DNA of 64,000 nt, taken from the NCBI RefSeq assembly GCF_026210795.1, contig NC_089436.1:4340001-4404000 (forward strand), in the 5' to 3' direction. The DNA comes from Rhizophagus irregularis. Its lineage: Eukaryota; Glomeromycota; Glomeromycetes; Glomerales; Glomeraceae. The notes beneath the pieces were generated by a model. That model ran no database searches, had not been told where the DNA came from, and was given only the letters and a program-made list of their open reading frames with translations. Numbering within the stretch: the first letter of the stretch is position 1; each line of letters starts with the position of its first letter. A program made the translations under genes and the position numbers. Of the stretch, positions 24,006 to 34,828 are shown piece after piece.

Positions 24006-24805
24006 TTAATTTTGCTGATTTTGTAATATAAAAATTAAATGCTGAATCTTTTCTTGTAATATTTTAACATCATTATAAATAATCTCTTTTCGCATTATCG
24101 AAGAAGTCATAAGTGAAGGTTGAAATTTCTTATTATTTTCATCTTTATCAACAAACCAATATAAGGATAGTGGGATTCCAACATTTGGTGAAACATAAGA
24201 ATAATTCTGAAAATGATTCCAATTTTTCCTTTTATTATTACTGTCATAGTAATAATCCTCAACATCACCGTCATCATCATAATGCCATAAATCATTCTCA
24301 ATTTCGGCCAAATAATTTCTATGACTTTTCCTAGCTTTTTCAGATTTTTTTAACCAATTTTTAATATAATCCGTTTTACTCGTAAAATAAATATATCGAG
24401 GATTTAACTCTTGACTTCCGGATGGTTTATCAATTGTTTCATATTCTGCGATCATTTCTGCTCTATATTTTAACGCAGCATGTCTACTAACTTCATTTGC
24501 ATCATCAAATGCAGAACTAATATTAAAATCAGTTAGTTTAAATAATTTGATGTAATTAATTATACCAAGAAGTATAGTATAGTAATTCAAAACTTAAGTC
24601 ATAATTGCAATCAACATATTATGTAAAATTGTAACAACAACAACACTACCAATAAGGGAAAAAATTTCTTTTTGCCAGACATCTAATTGATCCCAACGAC
24701 CGTTCGTCCAAAAGAAAACTGATTGAGCAGTTTTAATTAAATCTGAGTAATTTTGTGGTCTTTTTTCTGTCGTGTAATCAAGCAAAATAAACCTGACTAG
24801 AGCAC
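24006..24805 (-). pseudogene. 3' fragment of an ion-channel-type gene
   Basis: The minus strand codes for what looks like the end of an ion-transport protein. A pore-proximal segment (SVFFWTNGRWDQLDVWQ) is followed by a last transmembrane helix (GSVVVVTILHNMLIAIM). After a non-coding gap comes a cytoplasmic tail (AFDDANEVSRHAALKYRAEM, then YIYFTSK) ending in a helical stretch (KILQEKIQHL). This order matches the C-terminus of the WD-repeat/ion-transport proteins common in these fungi. The gap (about 24520-24600) has a good acceptor (ATATTAG) but its expected donor reads CTTAAGT instead of GTTAAGT. A stop TAA follows directly after IAIMT. No upstream channel segments are seen before 24805, so it is most likely a truncated copy. 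Confidence 0.55.
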
Positions 24806-25348
24806 TTTATTAAAAGATTTGAAATTACTATTTTACTTGATAAATCCGATCAACCATTATGTGAAATAACTAAATAATATTATTTTGATAGTTGCTCAAA
24901 AAAATGATGTTACTAAAGTAATGAACTAACAAATTACAAAAGTTATTAAATTTTTAATAATGTTAAACGTCTTTATTTAAAATGATTTACGTTCTGATAT
25001 AACAATATATATTTCTAACCTCGTGTAACTCGGAAAAATTTGAAGGGGCCGCTGTATGAGTTTTCTAATACTACCTTTAATGTAAGGCTTCTGCTGTAAA
25101 ATTCGAGTAAATTTTTGAATCCGTTTTCTTTTTCGTTTATTTATTTATTTATTTTTTTTAAAGAAAAAAAAAAAATGTTGATCTGCCGTAAAGTAAATTG
25201 GAGTTTAATAAAGTCATTTATTGTAAGCTTAATACTAGCTTAATTGGATATGTATATTTTCCATTGTAAATTGTAAAATGGAATATAGACGGTCATGGGA
25301 CATTATGAAAATCTACAGATATAAATAGTATCTCGGATATATATACAG
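24806..25348. other. Non-coding stretch
   Basis: AT-rich DNA with no gene signal between the channel fragment and the pogo-like MITE. Confidence 0.4.
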
Positions 25349-25350
25349 TA

Positions 25351-25811
25351 CAGTCTGATCTCGATGTAACGAACCCACGATGTAAAGAACTCTCGACTTA
25401 CCGAACTTTTTTTTAAAAACCAGTTTCATAGTATTTAAAAACATCTTGATATACCGAACATCATATAAACTTTGTATAACATAATTATACCGAACTTTTA
25501 TTGATTTACCGCGTATTATAAAACGTAAAAAAATTTTTGATATACCGAACTCAGTTGCCAATTTGCATGAAATTAACTAATTTCGGCCAGAATTAGAAGT
25601 TAGAACCACTTAATTTTTGCCTAAATTAAGACATCTTAATTCTGGCCGAAATTGGGATATTAATCACGTGATTTTTTATATACCGAACTTTCACTGAAAA
25701 AACTTAGGGGTTCGATATATAATAAAAATTGGCTTTACTGAAGTAACCGAACTTTACTATATACTGAACTTTTACTCCCAAACTGTGGGTTTGATATATC
25801 AGATTTGACTG
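25351..25811. mobile_element. Pogo/Tc1-like MITE, 461 bp, TA target
   Basis: The left end CAGTCTGATCTCGATGTAAC and inverted right end CAGTCAAATCTGATATATCA both continue into AACCCAC. TA flanks both ends (25349-25350 and 25812-25813). Inside, ATATACCGAACTTT-type motifs recur in both orientations. These ends resemble pogo/Tigger-type termini (CAGT..CTCGATATAACGAA). There is no transposase. Confidence 0.75.
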
Positions 25812-25813
25812 TA

Positions 25814-26851
25814 TATATAAATACCAATTATTGTAATAATTTTGATAAGTTGAATAAGTAATAGTTATTTTATGATTTTCACGGTTGCGCCGTGAAAATC
25901 ATGATATTCCAGTGACTCCGTGAAATACCCATCTTTTTAAATAAACACCACCCGTGAGAATATCAAGAAAAAAAATCACAAATTTTAACTAGGAACCGTG
26001 GGATAAATTCAAATACATTGTTAACTTCATAAAATTTATATGAACAAAATTAAATATTCTTTCATCAGGTGAATTATCTGAAGATCATACTGTACGGGAC
26101 GTCGGGACGATTAGTAAACCAGTGTAATGCCGGAATTATCTAGTGAATCTAATAATTGTGGGGTAGTATTATATTTAGTCTATATAAATTTTATTTTATA
26201 TTTAGTAGTGAACTCCAGGTCATGTGTTTGTAACTTCAGGTCACGAGTATAAACTGATAAATATAACTCCCAGATCACGAGTATAAACTGAGTCATATGT
26301 AATGTTTCGTATTACATAATTCCGTCATATTTTAATTTTTATTAATTTTTTTTTGATCGATTCATATAAGGAAGGTCAGGTAAACAAAGATGATAATGAA
26401 AAGGAGGTTACTCCGACCATTACAGGGAGAAGTAAAATTTCCATTTTACTCATTATATTATTTTTCGTTTTTGTTTTGCCTTTTTCTTATGATGAAAAAG
26501 TGCCACATTAATTAATTTTAATGGTTGAATATTAGATTATCGCAGTTTAATTCTAGGATTTAATTAGTAGAATAATGTATGAGTAATTTTGTATAAGATA
26601 GATATTTTATGACCGAATATAAGGATCATTTTTGTTAACGTTCAATATGGTAACGACCCATTGAGCGTTACAGCCGTTACACCAGCGTTACAAATAATTT
26701 GACCAGGCGATTCAGAGCCGATTTTGGACTTTGTACAACAATATGTAGCATTACACAAACAATTTAAAATAAAGTGCAAACCTTTTTTTTTCTAAATATA
26801 TCATCAACTTTTCTGACTATAACAAACGACTATTAACCAATATATTATAAT
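25814..26851. other. Upstream region of the Sel1 protein gene
   Basis: A short imperfect palindrome occurs at 25874-25903 (ATGATTTTCACGG / CCGTGAAAATCAT). Otherwise the sequence is AT-rich without recognised features. Confidence 0.4.
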
Positions 26852-28036
26852 ATGGATTCACAAAATAGCAATTTTTCGTTAAACACGAATATTATAAATT
26901 ATGATTCCAATATTTTTTTTGATCACCTTAAAACATTATTAAAAGAATTATATATTTTTCTATCAAATATGGAAAATATAGAATATGAGGTAGATGAAAT
27001 AAAAGAATTTATAAATAATTTTTTATTTGAATATGATTTGGACCCAAAAAATGTGTTCAAAATTATAACAAGTAATTCTAAAAATATTTTTTGTTATTCA
27101 AGTTTAATTGGATTTTTTTATCAATATGGAATTGGATGTGAAATTGATAAAATTAAAGCATCTGAAATATATTTTAATGTTGTAAAAAATAATCAAAAAG
27201 AAACATTAAATCAAATCATTTTTAATGAAAAAAATGAAACCATTATTTTCTGTAATGATGATATTAAAGAGTTAAATGAAATAATTATAAAGTATTTATA
27301 TTCTTTATTTCTTTATGAAGATATTATTATGGATAAACAAAATAATTATAAATTTTACATTAAAAGTGCTGAAAATGGCGATTCAGCGTCACAATATTAC
27401 ATAGGAAATTGGTATTACATCAAAAAAGATTATAATAAAGCAATTGAATGGTATTTAAAATCATCAGAAGGAGGAAATATTAAAGCGATGTATATACTAG
27501 GCTGTTGTTATGAGTATGAATATGGAGTTATGAAAGATGAGAAGAAAGCATTTGAATTATATTTAAAATCTGCTGAAGGAGGGTATAAACATGCACTAAG
27601 TGAATTGGGAGGTTGTTATTATCATGGAAATTGTGGTACTTTTGAAGACAAAAATAAAGCTTTTGAATTTTATTTAAAAGCAGCAGAAAAGGGACATGCT
27701 TCTAGTCAATATTTGGTAGCAAGTTATTATTTGGATGGAAAATATATTCCAAAAAGTGAAGAAAAATGGTTTTATTGGAATAGAAAAGCTGCAATTAATG
27801 GTATTACTGATGCTCAACTTGAATTAGCGGAATATTATATTAACCATTCTCTTGATAAGAATGAAAGCAAAGCATTCAAGTGGTATAAGAAATTAGCTAA
27901 TGAAAATATATTAAAGGCAATTCAAATGGTCGTAAAATGTTATAGGTGTGGTATTGGAACCAATAAAAATTCTTTGGAAGCTTTTAATTGGTACCGTAAA
28001 TACTATAAATGTATAAATCATAAAAGTTCTATGTAG
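26852..28036 (+). CDS. Sel1-repeat protein, 394 aa, single exon
   Basis: Single open frame. The first about 115 residues are helical and charged (FDHLKTLLKELYIFL) and contain one degenerate Sel1 unit (GFFYQYGIGCEIDKIKASEI). From about residue 170 there are roughly six Sel1 repeats, seen as YYIGNWYY, YILGCCYE, SELGGCYYHG, YLVASYYLDG, LELAEYYI and KCYRCGIGT blocks, each with the (A/S)xxWYxKxA helix. Sel1 repeats form TPR-like superhelical scaffolds for protein binding. Unlike the gene at 15836, its repeats are strongly diverged and no kinase domain follows. No signal peptide or membrane segment. Function is probably as an adaptor; the partner is unknown. Confidence 0.85.
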   Translation: MDSQNSNFSLNTNIINYDSNIFFDHLKTLLKELYIFLSNMENIEYEVDEIKEFINNFLFEYDLDPKNVFKIITSNSKNIFCYSSLIGFFYQYGIGCEIDKIKASEIYFNVVKNNQKETLNQIIFNEKNETIIFCNDDIKELNEIIIKYLYSLFLYEDIIMDKQNNYKFYIKSAENGDSASQYYIGNWYYIKKDYNKAIEWYLKSSEGGNIKAMYILGCCYEYEYGVMKDEKKAFELYLKSAEGGYKHALSELGGCYYHGNCGTFEDKNKAFEFYLKAAEKGHASSQYLVASYYLDGKYIPKSEEKWFYWNRKAAINGITDAQLELAEYYINHSLDKNESKAFKWYKKLANENILKAIQMVVKCYRCGIGTNKNSLEAFNWYRKYYKCINHKSSM

Positions 28037-28432
28037 AAGTACAAATCACTTTGGACCATTTTTTTTTTTTGATTTTTGAATGATTTGGGTAATGAAGCTT
28101 CTTTATATAAAAATGAAAATTATTTTTATAAGAATTGTTCTTTTGTATTTAGTTGTCAAGATTTATCGTAAAAATATGCATTTGTTTTAATTTTGTTATT
28201 TTATTTTTCATATATTAATTTAATAATTATAAGATATTTATCATTATGACCAATTGACCAGTTTGTTATAAACATAAAAAGTATAACGTGGCTTGACAAC
28301 TAACAAAACATTTTATCTATAAGATATTCTAAAATATAATTTTACATATTGATAAATTAGCTATAGTTATACCAAAAATTATCATTAAGACATAAAATAT
28401 ACTAACGTTTAATATAATTTTTTATTTAACAA

Positions 28433-28475
28433 CTAGGTGTAACCCGTCGCGCTGCGCCGGGGATAAAATTTCTTA
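28433..28475 (-). mobile_element. Helitron-type 3' end (minus orientation)
   Basis: Read on the minus strand: an imperfect hairpin (CCCCGGCGCAGCGCGACGGG; stem of about 8 bp with one mismatch), then TTACACCTAG, then T. This is the classic Helitron 3' layout of a GC hairpin a few bases before CTRR, inserted before T. The element would extend rightward on the plus strand. Its 5' TC end was not located. Confidence 0.6.
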
Positions 28476-28609
28476 GTATTTTGATAATAAATATTTACAA
28501 TATGGTAAGGTTAGACTAATAAATTTATATAATTTATATACTAATTTACATATTTAATTCTATTTCATCATTTTTAGGTCCTTTAGTTCTTCCAGTAAGG
28601 TTCAGTTGT

Positions 28610-30050
28610 TTTTCACTTTCTATTTCGTTTCTTACTCATTTTTTTATTTTTTATTTTGTTTTTGTTTCATATTTCGTTTTTCACTAATTTATTTTATTTT
28701 TTTCCAGATATTTTAGTTCTTTCAGTTCTACAATTAATAAAGGTATTTTTTTTATTTTTTTTATTTTTTTTTATTTCGTTTTTATCTTATATTTCATTTC
28801 ATACTAACTTCATTTTTTGTTTACTTTATGGTTTATTTTTTACTTTGTTTCCTCATGATCACTTTTTTATTTTTGTCTCTCATCATTTTTCACTTTATAC
28901 TACTTCTCATTATTTGTCTCCCATTATTTTCTATTCCATCTTCATTTTCCATTATTTCATTTTCTCTCCTATTTACTTCCCATCATTTCTTTTGTCTCTC
29001 AATCACTTCTTTTCATTTCCATTACTTCTTTTCGTCTCTCATCACTCCTTTTTATCTTTCATCATTCCTCTTTGTCTTCCATCACTTCTTTTCGTCTCCC
29101 ATCACTTTTTTTGTCTTCCATCACTTTTTTTCGTCTCTCATTACTCCTTTGCGTCTCCCATCACTTCTTTTCGTCTCCCATCACTTCTTTTGTCTTCCAT
29201 CACTTTTTTTCGTCTCCCATTACTCCTTTTCGTCTCCCATCACTTCTTTTCGTCTCCAATTACTTCTTTTGTCTTCCATCACTTTTTTTCGTCTCCCATC
29301 AATCCTTTTCGTCTCCCATCACTCCTCTTCGTCCCTCATCACTCCATTTTGTCTCTAATCACTCCTCTTCATCTTCCCATCACTCCTCTTTGTCTCCCAT
29401 CACTCTTTTTCATCATCCATCACTCCTCTTCGTTTTCCATCACTTCTTTTCGTCACCCATCACTTCTTTTCGTCACCCATCACTCCTATTCGTCACCCAT
29501 CACTCCTTTTCACTTATCTTCGTCTACAATCACTCTTTTTAGTCTCCCATAACCCCTCTTCATCTTCCCATCACTCCTTTTCGTCTCCCATTACTCCTCT
29601 TCATCTTCCCATCACTCCATTTTGTCTCTAATCACTCCTCTTCATCTTCCCATCACTCCTCTTCGTCTTCCATCACTTCTTTTCGTCACCCATCACTCCT
29701 ATTCGTCACCCATCACTCCTTTTCACTTATCTTCGTCTACAATCACTCCTTTTAGTCTCCCATAACCCCTCTTCATCTTCCCATCACTCCTTTTCGTCTT
29801 CCATCACTCCTCTTCATCTTCCCATCACTCCTCTTTGTCTCCCATCACTCTTTTTCATCATCCATCATGTCCTATTTTTCCTTTTTGTTTCCTATCACTT
29901 CTCATTACTCTTTTTTACTCCCTTTCTTCTTCTATCACTTTCCATTACTCCATTGTTATTTCATTTTTTTTATTAGCATCTTTCTCCTTGATCATTGTCA
30001 TTTACTTATCTTTTTTATTTATTGTTATTGTTTTTTTTATTGTATCACTT
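28610..30050. repeat. Polypyrimidine minisatellite, about 20-bp unit
   Basis: About 1.4 kb in which the plus strand is almost all C/T. The core region is built of units like CTTTTCGTCTCCCATCACTT. A block of about 110 bp at 29459-29577 is repeated at 29688-29797 (sharing CACTTATCTTCGTCTACAAT), so higher-order duplication has occurred. All three plus frames stay open over long distances with S/F/L/P/H-rich translations. This is a composition effect and not a gene. Confidence 0.85.
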
Positions 30051-31019
30051 CATTAAAAATAAATACAGTGATTTTTTTCTTTAAAATCGAAAATGTGGGA
30101 CTTAAATTTTAAAAAATTTCATTTAATAATATTATTTTGAATAAATATGTTTGCAAAAAAAATTTTTTAAAAAATATCTTCGCAATAAAATTTTGTTTAA
30201 CCGATCAAAAATTAGCTAAGTTAAAAAAATCTATACGTTTGCCGATCAAATAAATGGCCTTAACTTTTAAGTTTAAATCAGGCACTGAATCATGCTACAC
30301 AATTCAAGATTATTTATACAGACTTAATCTAAACGTTAGAAGATCGACATGTATTTTTTTATTATATTATATAGATTTCACAAATATTATTATTTGGCAA
30401 GAAGTTTAAAAATGGCGATTTATGTGGAATATTGAAATTCGGGATATTGAAATATTAGGATTCGGGATATTGTATGTTTCAGGATGGGCCCAGTTCAGGA
30501 TATTGTAATTATTGTATGTTTCAGAAAAGTGTCTAGCTCGGGAAATATGTATTCAGGAAAATGGCATTCTGGAAATGGCTTGACAATGATGATTCAACGA
30601 TTATTGGATCATTTATATCAATTGGGAGCTACTAAATACAGTATAGTTTGCCTTATTAAAATTACGTAAAGGTTTGTCCCAAATAAACGGTCCTGCACAC
30701 TTTCACGTGAAATAAACCTTGAAAGTTAGTTTCAGGACTCAGGCCTGTTAATTCTTTCGTCATTTCTGGGAAAATAACTAAAAAATTTGTTATGTGTATT
30801 ATAAATTTCAGGTAATAGTAATTATTTTATGAATTTTGTGTTATAATAGAAATCTAATTATGATATGATTTAAAATAACGTTCATATAAGAAGACCCACT
30901 TTTGTATAAATATTTACGTTGCACACGTGCACATGATTTTGACTTTTATTACATCAAATAATTATTAAATAATTGTTGCAAAATAAAAAAAAATTAAACT
31001 AATTAATACTTATATTTTA
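30051..31019. other. Non-coding stretch with GATATTG repeats
   Basis: Between 30430 and 30500 short TTCGGGATATTG units recur. No convincing coding sequence. Confidence 0.4.
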
Positions 31020-31034
31020 ACAAGAAAATATTTT

Positions 31035-32758
31035 CTAGTTATCAAGGTGACCATGAAAGTACCAACAGATATCCTGATTATTATCGAATGAACCGCGCCA
31101 TTTATCTTCTTCAGTGGAAGACAAAACGCCAAAAACAAGGTAATTTATTGTTATATTATATTTAAGTGGAAGCCGTGATGATAAATTGACCAATCCCCAG
31201 TGATTGCACCAAAACCAGCATCCCAATCATATTTGCCACTTCCTAAAAAATCGGTAGCAGCAACCAATGCAACTGTACCTTTGTCCAATTTGTTATGAAT
31301 CCATACAGTTCTACCTATATACAGTGTGTTGCAAAAAAAACCGGAATAAAGTAAACGGCCATAACTTCACATTGAGAATATAAAAACATAGTAAATTTTT
31401 TTTTATTTAAGAGCTAGAAACCAGCTCTTTCTATTAATATAATTTAATAGGAGATTCGTTCTCCATTATTTTCGATAATTAGCTCGCAACGTCGTTTCAT
31501 TGAACCGGCGAGATTCTTTATCACGGTATCCGGAATTGCCGACCATTCCTCTGCCATAAAACTCTCCAATTCATTGAGATTTTTTGGCATTCGGCGCTCC
31601 ACATTCCCCTTAACAATAGCCCATAAATTTTCTATCGGATTTAAGTCAGGACTATTTGAGGGCCAATCCATGACTTCCGGGACATTGTTTTGGAGGAATT
31701 CTTTAGCAAGACGGCTAGTATGCTTCGGGTCATTGTCTTGCTGGAGCCGCCAATCATCACCGAGCATTGCATCAATCTCCGGAATATGATTTTCAAGGAT
31801 CTCAACATAAAATTCAGCATTCATTATTCGACGGAAGCAAAACAAACTTGTTTTGCCCGTTACGCAAAATCCGCCCCATGCAAAAATCTTTGTTCTGTCT
31901 TTTGGCATGGGGCGTATTGGCCGAATTTTCTTATGCCAACGCTTCACAGTGTTCCGGAAGAGTTGGAAGGCTGTTTCATCCGAAAAAAGTGTTGTGTTCC
32001 AATTATCATTAATGTGCTGCTGCGCCCATTCGATACGTTTTTGCTTATGCGCAGCAGTAAGCATTGGGGTCGCCCTTGGAAGTGATTTTTTATAGCCATG
32101 GACAGTTAAGTGCCTTGAAACTGTCGAGTGGGATACTTCAAGGCCCATTTGGCCCAATTTTTTGGCCAAAGTCCTCGTTGGAACTGATGTATCTCTTCGG
32201 ATACTTTGTCCAAGGGACCTGGAAAATTTGCCGGTAATTTTCCTTGGGCGACCACTTCCCTTTTTTCGGTTTACTATGTTATCCTCTTTTAACTTTTTAA
32301 TATTATCATATATAGTGGAGAGTGGGATGCGTGTAATCTTGTGTATTTCAGTCCCTTTACGCATACCCTCACTCCACAATTGTAAAATTGTTTGTCGCTG
32401 CCTTTCTTTCTTTGAAACTGTCATTTTGCGGCGCAGTAGCTCGGAAAAACATAAATATATTATTTACGAATTAGGTCGGGATTTATGGTCATGATCGTCA
32501 TGTCGATTTTCCATTTTAGATTTTCCAAATCGGATACAAATTGGGTACGTAAGTCCGATTTATGTCATGTGAATAAAATTCCGGTTTTTTTTGCAACACA
32601 CTGTATATTACAATAATTACATACAATTAATACATAGTAATAATATTGAGAAAATTACTGTTACAATTATTCAAAAACTTATCTTCAGTGAATGATATAA
32701 AAGCTATTAGGCTAAAGGTGATTGAAATGATTAAGAAGAAAAGAGGATTAGACTTCAT
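31035..32758 (-). CDS. Putative small secreted protein, intron 1 interrupted by a Tc1 element
   Basis: Exon 1 (32758-32659) starts MKSNPLFFLIISITFSLIAF, a textbook signal peptide, followed by FTEDKFLNNCN. The intron runs from 32658 (GTAATT) to 31315 (TATATAG). Without the transposon and its duplicated TA it would be 60 nt. Exon 2 starts at 31314 in matching phase and reads RTVWIHNKLDKGTVALVAAT, then SGKYDWDAGFGAITG and WSIYHHGFHL. It then meets TAA near 31159. A different frame continues as STEEDKWRG..FDNNQDICWYFHGHL to 31035, so there is either a further intron that I could not place or a frame break. I do not recognise the family. A secreted effector-like protein is possible. Confidence 0.55.
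31322..32603 (-). mobile_element. Complete Tc1-family transposon, 1282 bp
   Basis: Perfect 26-bp terminal inverted repeats begin CAGTGTGTTGCAAAAAAAAC on both ends and are flanked by TA duplications (31320-31321 and 32604-32605). One uninterrupted transposase gene lies inside. Perfect ends and an intact gene argue for a recent insertion. It sits in the first intron of a minus-strand secreted-protein gene, 7 nt from the acceptor side. Confidence 0.93.
31444..32424 (-). CDS. Tc1-type DD34E transposase, 326 aa
   Basis: Cut-and-paste transposase acting at TA sites. Residues 1-110 hold a bipartite helix-turn-helix region (ILQLWSEGM, STIYDNIKKL, then STVSRHLTVHG) with a GRPRK hook at 58-62 between the halves. 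The catalytic triad is D149 (LFSDETAF), D230 (LQQDNDPKHTS) and E265 (SPDLNPIENLW), with 34 residues between the last two, the Tc1 signature. Length (326 aa) is close to the normal family size, with no stop or frameshift. The start ATG is at 32424, 179 nt inside the end of the element. Base composition is clearly less AT-rich than the surrounding genes, which hints at a recent arrival. Confidence 0.95.
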   Translation of the reverse strand: MTVSKKERQRQTILQLWSEGMRKGTEIHKITRIPLSTIYDNIKKLKEDNIVNRKKGSGRPRKITGKFSRSLGQSIRRDTSVPTRTLAKKLGQMGLEVSHSTVSRHLTVHGYKKSLPRATPMLTAAHKQKRIEWAQQHINDNWNTTLFSDETAFQLFRNTVKRWHKKIRPIRPMPKDRTKIFAWGGFCVTGKTSLFCFRRIMNAEFYVEILENHIPEIDAMLGDDWRLQQDNDPKHTSRLAKEFLQNNVPEVMDWPSNSPDLNPIENLWAIVKGNVERRMPKNLNELESFMAEEWSAIPDTVIKNLAGSMKRRCELIIENNGERISY

Positions 32759-34790
32759 GATAATAATAAAATGATAAAGTTTATTGATGGGTCTGATAAG
32801 TTTTTTACTTCCCCTTATTAAATGAATTGTTTTTGGATTTTGCTCAAGATATATTCTTGGGGTATTTATAAAAAATTTACGACTTATTCTCAAACAGTAT
32901 TTTAATGAAAGTTTAATTAATTAAACAAATTTAAACTTTATTAGGCTTCTTTTTTCTTGCTCCTGTGAAATTTAATTAAGGGAAATATTATTACTTCATG
33001 CAAAAAACTCGATTAATGAAATCAACATTAATCAAAGGATTAATTGCTAGTCCAGATATTTATTATTCTAAAATGTTTGTATTACAGAATTTTACAGTAA
33101 AGGCGCTTTATTTCGGTTCCTACAATTAAAACATTTATTATACTGTATTTGATCATTAATTGACAAGCTTCTGCTGATTTATTTATTTCAAGGAAGGGAT
33201 TCGGTAATATATACTTATTTTGTAATTCATTTTAACATTCCGTGAAATTTATAAATTAAATGTAAAAGACTCAAGGTCTATGAACAGATGAATTAGTATT
33301 GCTCGTTAACTGTGTTACATTTTCATAACAATTTCATGTGAAAAGGGAGGCAATATTTTCAGATATGCAATCGTCACATGAGCGTATTCTAATCATGTTA
33401 TGGCGTTAATATTATTTCCTTATTTTTTTTTAAAAAAAAAATTAAAAAGCTTGGAATTATTTTATTTTTACATAAAATGAAAATTTCCTCATTAAACTTA
33501 CATAATCTTTTTAATAAAAATTTTATCATGATGCGACTATATTCTATACTGGTATTAAAATTAGAATTTAAAATTACGGGTAGCAATTTCAATATATATA
33601 TATAATATATATATATATATATTAACTGATGCTTTCTATTGCCAGAATTTAATTAATCTATTACTAAAATATATGACGAACATGTAACCTTTTTTTTTTC
33701 ATTGTCAGTACATCCATTTTCCGACAAATTCCCTGATGGACATTTTCCTAAAAATCGATTTTTTTGACATGATATTATCCCGATGATATATATCCCGAAA
33801 AGATTATCCTGATATGACATTTCCCAAATCAAATTACGAAAAATGATTTACAAAAATATTTGATTTTACTGCGAAAAAATACAATAACAAAATTTATTTT
33901 TTAATTTATTCAACTTACTTTTTTCATATGTTTCACAATTTTTTTTTTTCATTAATGAAAAATGAATTTATTCTTTACAATCATTACATTTTATCGCGTA
34001 ATTGTAATTTATCTAATATATATTGTTATTTTTTTAGATTACCCTGTATAAATTGCGCGACATGTGATTCGTCTGCGGTTTCGAGGTCACGTTTCGATGT
34101 GAAAATTTTTTTGGCTAATCTGGGATAGGAATTTTTTTTGTAATGCTGATGGAAAAGAAGCTTTTATTATTAATCACTGATATTTATTTTTTCAGTTATT
34201 TCCGTGATGCGATCGGCTATAGTAAATTTTTTTTTCCCTTCAGTTTTTCCTTTGATGGCTGAACCAAATTTATTTTATTTTCTTCTTATTAATCCGAAAA
34301 TCTGTTGTTTTTCTTTAACGATTAAACCGAGATAACGGTTAAACCAAAATTAAACTGTTTTTTTGAAAACCAGATTCGTTACATTCTCTCCAATTTTTAA
34401 AATCGGATTTCTTTCTTCAGGTTTGTTTTAAACTCAGATTTTTTTTTCAAAAATCTTTTTTTCCCTTCCTTCCGGTTCTTTTAAGATTGGGTTTTTTTAA
34501 CAATATTTTATTTTTTCTTTTACGGATATTAAGCCGGATTTTATTTTATTTTTTATTTTTCACCTTTTAGGTTTGGATCAGAGATCGGATCAAAATGAAT
34601 ACTGTATATATGTTTATTTGGAATAAATATAATTTTTGAGTTTTTATTCAGTTAGAATAAATAAAATAATTTTTTATAATGCATCAATTTTCCATAAATA
34701 TAATAATGTATATCTTTTTGCTCGCAATAAAAACCTAAAGTTAATATTATGTAATATACCCAAATAGCAAATCAGAAATTTATTATTTCA
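32759..34790. other. AT-rich non-coding region
   Basis: Contains an AT dinucleotide run (about 33593-33622) and T-rich tracts. No coding signal. Confidence 0.4.
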
Positions 34791-34828
34791 CTCATTAATC
34801 CTGTTGCAACGCAACAGGTTACAGCTAG
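34791..34828 (+). mobile_element. Helitron-type 3' end (plus orientation)
   Basis: A perfect 8-bp-stem hairpin CCTGTTGC-AAC-GCAACAGG (34800-34818) is followed by TTACAG and CTAG (34825-34828), then T. It is preceded by ACTCATTAAT. The same 3' end occurs in reverse near 40616-40652. The element body would lie to the left; its 5' TC start was not found. Confidence 0.65.

Noticed and set aside
25313-25561. 82-aa minus-strand frame
   Set aside because: It falls in the pogo-like MITE and is made of its repeated motifs.
28656-29552. Plus-strand open frames of 298, 176 and 156 aa
   Set aside because: All plus frames are open because the DNA is a C/T-only minisatellite; the translations are S/F/L/P/H-rich with no domain.
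31574-32494. Several plus-strand open frames
   Set aside because: They are antisense shadows of the Tc1 transposase gene and its left end.
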